Positions 16,501 to 18,942 of a stretch of DNA of 18,942 nucleotides are shown one piece after another. The position numbers were made by a program, and so were the translations under genes. Source of the DNA: an uncultured Clostridia bacterium (GTDB lineage: Bacteria; Bacillota; Clostridia; TANB77; CAG-508); contig CAQPRV010000131.1 of the NCBI GenBank assembly GCA_948857205.1, positions 1 through 18,942 of the forward strand, read 5' to 3'. Below the pieces are notes generated by a model. It was not told where the DNA came from, did not search any database, and saw only the letters and a program-made list of their open reading frames with translations. Within the stretch, counting starts at the first letter, position 1, and each line of letters starts with the position of its first letter.

Positions 16501-17017
16501 AGAAAGTGGCAAATTAAATCAGTGTCTAGATATAATTGATGATGCAATAGAATCAGGTCATAAAATATTATTATTTTCTAGTTACACATCAATGTTTGAT
16601 ATTCTTGAAAAAGAGCTTGAAAAGAAAAAAATAAATTACTACAAATTAACTGGTGGAACTAAAGTAGATAAAAGAGTAGAAATGGTTGATAATTTTAATA
16701 AAGATGACAATATTAAATTATTTTTAATTTCTTTAAAAGCAGGAGGGACAGGGCTTAACTTAACTAGTGCAGATGTTGTAATTCATTATGACCCTTGGTG
16801 GAATGTATCTAGTGAAAATCAGGCTACTGATAGGGCATATAGAATTGGTCAGAAAAATAGTGTACAAGTTTATAAATTAATTACAACAAATTCTATAGAA
16901 GAGAAAATTAATGCATTACAAGAGAAAAAAGCCAAAATTTCAGAAGATTTATTATCTACTGAAGAAAAATTTATTAATAAATTATCAAAAGATGAAATTA
17001 TGGATTTATTTAAATAA
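13577..17017 (+). CDS. SWIM zinc-finger SNF2-family DEAD/DEAH-box helicase
   Basis: This is a 1146-residue Swi2/Snf2 ATPase of the bacterial type (HepA/RapA-like in class). An N-terminal SWIM zinc finger (C78, C80, C89, H91: CTCEDNRNGNICKH) is followed by a charged helical linker (about 105-155) and a long SNF2-associated region. The motor comes last. Walker A is DDMGLGKT (about 709-716), the DEAQ box lies at about 808-811, motif III is ALTGTPIENS, and the second RecA lobe includes SLKAGGTGLNLTSADVVIHYDPWWN and QATDRAYRIGQ (motif VI). Such proteins translocate on double-stranded DNA and can strip or remodel bound proteins; the cellular role of this subfamily is largely unproven. The ATG follows AAAAGGAG. 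The short gap from the upstream 116-residue gene suggests a two-gene operon. A strong terminator follows. Confidence 0.9.
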   Translation: MIIDVQDLNFNVLNFTRSYDLGRQKRGKTLYNNEYVQIERVNEIEGETYKVIAKVQGNYGYYKVELLIKGNMIRESSCTCEDNRNGNICKHIIATCLETIEPHRPSTAEGKRKLIEKQRKEREEAIRQWELKRKEEEERREYERRYYQSLRTIEEYKESRDLISDSTNNLNLEELYEIAKLKVENQDIWPKNLATSIKLEPKIEISKDSKLDINFKIGQTTKYILKNLSELYDAYSSKVPIKYGKNLTFIPKRENFETEQDKNLFDFIIRYAEMVKYAEEANTSYYYSSSGVSNKTISLYGERLDEFFEIVKGQEIIYYEYNGGEQKYIYTDEKLELKINLENKKEKEYILKTNLGNFSYISSDKKIYIFNKNKICSLDKKENEEILKILKYLDYDNNLLIPKDKINEFSTFVLPKIDKYMEINSLPEVYAKEGIIVNKLSSKIFLDVDEKGNITLQLKFCYLDYEFNILEKDHEKYIAENNITRNIPEEKKVLTRIFMDGFQPIKGKNYFLLEDLDYIYEFLSDKIEGYMNDFEVLVTDKFKNQKVKEAKISNVGIKLSNGLLELDISKINFDIDEIKDVLKNYNIKKKYYKLKNGDFLNLEKDENLDFLKDISNTLDINYDKINNGIINLPINRSIYLEKILNKTNKISTTKNDEFTKIINNIDNKNFSDDIVIAKDFENILRSYQKTGYKWLKTLENYGFGGILADDMGLGKTLQVIALLSSNLKDKKRKPSIVVCPSSLVLNWKAEVNKWCNKIKVLIVKGIAENRHNQIKDIEKYDLVITSYDLLKRDIENYEDKKFKYIIADEAQYIKNSTTQNATALKLLDGENKFALTGTPIENSVAELWSIFDFIMPNYLYNYNKFKKKFEQPIIKEEDVEALNRLKTLINPFILRRIKKDVLTELPEKNITIMNNEMSDEQEKIYLSYLAQTQKEISEELSQNGFEKSKFKILMLLTRLRQICCHPKLFIDNYKGESGKLNQCLDIIDDAIESGHKILLFSSYTSMFDILEKELEKKKINYYKLTGGTKVDKRVEMVDNFNKDDNIKLFLISLKAGGTGLNLTSADVVIHYDPWWNVSSENQATDRAYRIGQKNSVQVYKLITTNSIEEKINALQEKKAKISEDLLSTEEKFINKLSKDEIMDLFK

Positions 17018-17037
17018 TTTTAAATATAAATTCTATT

Positions 17038-17087
17038 AAATTGTTAGATTATAATATATTTTATTATTATAATTTAGCAATTTTTTT
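17038..17087 (+). terminator. Long AT-rich terminator after the SNF2 helicase
   Basis: AAATTG...ATAATA (17038-17056) and TATTAT...CAATTT (17065-17083) pair over 19 positions with two G-U wobbles around an 8-base loop, followed by four more T residues. Although AT-rich, the length makes a stable hairpin. Confidence 0.75.
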
Positions 17088-17264
17088 ATGCAATAGGAAA
17101 GTCATATTTTATTATTTATATAAAAAATTACAATCGGTATCCATTTAAGATTTTCTCCTTGCAGTCGAAAACTCAAATCAGACAAGAACAAGTTTTTAAT
17201 GTAATATATAAATTATGTATTAGTTAATCATAACTATGATTTTTTAGAACGTATAGTCAATTAG
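17088..17264. other. Intergenic stretch between the SNF2 helicase and the flavin oxidoreductase
   Basis: No supported gene lies here. The part at about 17150-17200 (CTCCTTGCAGTCG and nearby) is less AT-biased than its surroundings and could be a relic. A 7-bp inverted repeat AATCATA/TATGATT at about 17226-17241 precedes a T-run and may be a weak terminator. The promoter of the next gene follows. Confidence 0.4.
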
Positions 17265-17310
17265 TTGACAAGGTAAAATATAAATGATAATCTAGTATTG
17301 AAAACTAGAT
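17265..17310 (+). promoter_or_regulatory. Promoter with candidate operator palindromes for the flavin oxidoreductase gene
   Basis: A perfect TTGACA (17265-17270) is followed by GATAAT (17286-17291) at 15 bp, or the weaker TAATCT (17288-17293) at 17 bp. GTCAA-TTAG-TTGAC (17256-17269) overlaps the -35 box. ATCTAGT-N7-ACTAGAT (17290-17310) spans the likely start point and touches the ribosome binding site AGGAGG (17311-17316). The palindromes are seen; that a repressor binds them is inference. Confidence 0.55.
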
Positions 17311-17322
17311 AGGAGGAAAAAT

Positions 17323-18381
17323 ATGGAAGGTATTAAAATTGGAGAGAAATGTTCTAAATATCCAATTATTCAAGGTGGAATGGGAGTAGGAGTTTCTATG
17401 CATAAATTAGCTGGAAATGTTAGCAAAGAAGGTGGAATTGGAATTATATCAATAGCAGATATTGGATATCAAGAAGAAGATTTTGAAAAAAATCCAATGA
17501 AAGCAAATATAAGAGCTATTGGAAAAGAAATAAAAAAGGCGAGAGAAATAGCAGGGAAAGATAAGATAATTGGTGTAAATATAATGGTAGCATTACAGAA
17601 TTACTCAGAAATAGTAAAAGAATGTATAAGACAAAAAATAGATTTAATAATTTCAGGTGCAGGAATTCCAAAAGAATTACCACAATATGTAAAAGGTACA
17701 ATTACAAAAATAGCACCAATTGTATCATCACTTAGATGTTGTAAATTAATAGTTAGTTACTGGATAAAAAAATATAATTATGTACCAGATATGATAGTTA
17801 TTGAAGGTCCAGAAGCAGGAGGACATTTAGGTTTTAAAAATGAAGAACTAAAAGAAAATTCAAAACCTAAACTAGAAAATATTACAATAGAAGTTGTAGA
17901 ATATATAAAAGGAGTAGAGAAAGAAACAGGAAAAAATATCCCAGTTATAGTTGCAGGTGGAATATGGAATTCAAAAGACATAAAAAAGTTTATAAGTCTA
18001 GGTGCAAGTGGTGTACAAATGGCTACGAGATTTGTTGCAACTGAAGAATGTGATGCATCAATAGAATTTAAAAAAGCTTATGTAAATGCTAAAAATGAAG
18101 ATATAAAGATAATTAATAGCCCAGTTGGAATGCCGGGAAGAGCATTAAATAATAAATTTATAAATAAAATTGAACAAGAGAAAAATAAAATTGATAGATG
18201 TTACAATTGTATAAAAACATGTAATGTAAAAAATAGTCCATATTGTATTACAAAAGCATTAATAAATTCTGTAAAAGGAGAAGTAGATAATGGATTAATT
18301 TTTTGTGGAAGTAATGTTGGAAAGATCAAAGAAATAGTTTCAGTACATAATTTAATGCAAGAATTAGTTTGTGACCTATAA
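17323..18381 (+). CDS. FMN-dependent nitronate monooxygenase / enoyl-reductase-like oxidoreductase
   Basis: This 352-residue TIM-barrel flavoprotein belongs to the nitronate monooxygenase (2-nitropropane dioxygenase)/FabK superfamily. FMN-binding features are IIQGGMGVGVS near the N-terminus, VNIMVA and ISGAGIP, EGPEAGGHLG in the middle, VIVAGGIW, and GASGVQMATRF with its phosphate-binding loop. The C-terminal region carries cysteines C293, C296, C300 and C308 (RCYNCIKTCN, PYCITKAL) and C328, a conserved extension in a clostridial branch of the family that looks able to bind metal or an iron-sulfur cluster. The exact reaction cannot be read from sequence: nitronate oxidation, FabK-like enoyl-ACP reduction and other flavin chemistry are all possible. 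Fatty-acid genes are absent nearby, which weakens the FabK option. The start is fixed by AGGAGG six bases upstream. Confidence 0.83.
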   Translation: MEGIKIGEKCSKYPIIQGGMGVGVSMHKLAGNVSKEGGIGIISIADIGYQEEDFEKNPMKANIRAIGKEIKKAREIAGKDKIIGVNIMVALQNYSEIVKECIRQKIDLIISGAGIPKELPQYVKGTITKIAPIVSSLRCCKLIVSYWIKKYNYVPDMIVIEGPEAGGHLGFKNEELKENSKPKLENITIEVVEYIKGVEKETGKNIPVIVAGGIWNSKDIKKFISLGASGVQMATRFVATEECDASIEFKKAYVNAKNEDIKIINSPVGMPGRALNNKFINKIEQEKNKIDRCYNCIKTCNVKNSPYCITKALINSVKGEVDNGLIFCGSNVGKIKEIVSVHNLMQELVCDL

Positions 18382-18468
18382 TATAAAAATAATTAAAAAT
18401 AAAAGTAAAATATATGCGAAGACATAATATTAAAAGTTTTTATTTTTATATAGATTTTTACTTAACGC

Positions 18469-18499
18469 AAAGGAATATTCTTTATTTAATATTCCTTTT
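18469..18499. terminator. Hairpin between convergent genes, possible terminator
   Basis: AAAGGAATATT (18469-18479) pairs with AATATTCCTTT (18488-18498) over 11 bp around an 8-base loop. It lies between the plus-strand oxidoreductase and the minus-strand small gene and may end both transcripts, but the T-runs are short on both sides. Confidence 0.5.
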
Positions 18500-18545
18500 A
18501 ACTTTCCATATTATAGGGACTTTAATAACTGTTTTTCTCTTGGTA

Positions 18546-18737
18546 TTATTTTGTCAATTCTATTATTTTGTTCAATACATCTCCATATTTTCCAATTGCA
18601 GTTTCGCCTTTATTAACTATAAAGTCCTCGAAAACAATTTCTTTATTTTCTACTTTATTACTATTTTTAAATTTCCTTATTACATTTCCTTTATATTCAC
18701 AAACATAAATATTTGAAAAAGCTCTATCTTTAAACAT
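18546..18737 (-). CDS. Small protein of unknown function (63 aa)
   Basis: I do not recognise this protein. It is soluble and charged: MFKDRAFSNIYVCEYKGNVIRKF, then KEIVFEDFIVNKGETAIGKYGDVLNKIIELTK, with a single cysteine and no membrane segment. It is supported as a gene by a very good ribosome binding site (AAAGGAGG, 8 bases before the ATG on the minus strand) and by native-looking codon use. The overlapping 100-residue frame on the plus strand lacks a ribosome binding site and reads as a hydrophobic shadow. The gene is divergent from a probable transposase start about 50 bases away, so it may be cargo or a remnant next to an insertion sequence. Confidence 0.55.
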   Translation of the reverse strand: MFKDRAFSNIYVCEYKGNVIRKFKNSNKVENKEIVFEDFIVNKGETAIGKYGDVLNKIIELTK

Positions 18738-18789
18738 GGATCCATCCTCCTTTAATTAATGTAATATTTTATCACAAAGGAGTTTTTTG

Positions 18790-18942
18790 ATGAACAGAAG
18801 AGAAAAAAGAAATAAATATATTTTTAGATGTAGTAAATATCATAAAACAATACATTCCACAATTAATAGAAAAGTTAGAAAAATTAACAGATACAAGAAA
18901 TCAAAGCTATGTTGAATATAAAATGTCAGTAATAACAGTAAC
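18790..18942 (+). pseudogene. Probable transposase N-terminus, frameshifted, cut by the window end
   Basis: An ATG at 18790 with AAAGGAG just upstream opens only a short frame (MNRREKRNKY...). The +1 frame from about 18803 encodes KKEINIFLDVVNIIKQYIPQLIEKLEKL and then TDTRNQSYVEYKMSVITV. This resembles the start of a DDE-type transposase with the conserved D-x-R-[NH]-Q-S-Y-V-x-Y segment. One extra A in the A6 run at 18803-18808 would explain the shift, since five As would join MNRRE to KEINIF. The family assignment comes from that motif alone and the remainder lies outside the window. Confidence 0.45.

Noticed and set aside
18414..18716. 100-residue hydrophobic frame on the plus strand
   Set aside because: It has no ribosome binding site, crosses the hairpin at 18469-18499, and is antisense to a minus-strand gene with a strong ribosome binding site. 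It reads as a shadow.
1..18942. CRISPR array, tRNA or rRNA genes
   Set aside because: No regularly spaced repeats, tRNA-like T-arm/anticodon structure or rRNA-like sequence was seen while reading the gaps on both strands.

Overview
This is an AT-rich, gene-dense window typical of a low-GC Firmicute. A clear SpoIIM homologue points to a spore-forming lineage, most likely Clostridia. Starts are ATG plus one evident TTG. Shine-Dalgarno sites are strong (AGGAGG/AAGGAG/AGGTG), and several sigma-A promoters fit the consensus with 17-bp spacers. TAA and TAG are normal stops, and nothing suggests a recoded genetic code.

Left end (1-860): the tail of an IS3-family transposase sits inside the broken 3' end of an IS200-type tnpA, whose structured right end follows. 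This is a nested insertion. A small unknown gene comes next. Then (884-5011) there is a housekeeping/repair block: tmcAL (tRNA acetate ligase, minus strand, TTG start), rnhA (RNase HI), a protein with a degenerate HD-GYP-like domain, and an EndoQ-type PHP endonuclease.

Middle (5034-9294): an orphan Wzz/BY-kinase-like protein carries a very long coiled-coil tail. It is followed by spoIIM, whose ribosome binding site lies wholly inside a 15-bp hairpin, then by xerD under its own promoter and a strong terminator. Next (9368-11994) is a probable operon ruvB-queH-dut. Here queH is fused in frame to a GNAT acetyltransferase domain, and one extra C breaks the reading frame inside the acetyltransferase. 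The dUTPase lacks its usual glycine-rich C-terminal motif.

Right part: a rhuM-family pseudogene with in-frame stops, yqeK (HD-domain Ap4A hydrolase family), a 116-residue protein faintly like a MurF N-terminal domain, and a large SWIM-SNF2 helicase, closed by a 19-bp terminator. After a 305-bp gap comes an FMN-dependent nitronate monooxygenase/FabK-like oxidoreductase with a C-terminal cysteine cluster. The window ends with a small minus-strand gene and the frameshifted start of a probable transposase.

Most genes are ordinary core functions in nucleic-acid maintenance (RNase HI, EndoQ, RuvB, XerD, dUTPase, SNF2), tRNA modification (TmcAL, QueH) and sporulation/envelope (SpoIIM, BY-kinase-like protein). 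I do not see a defence island or a new multi-gene system. The most interesting points are local: the spoIIM hairpin, the QueH-GNAT fusion, the tailed BY-kinase-like protein, the degenerate HD-GYP protein and the small gene paired with the SNF2 helicase.
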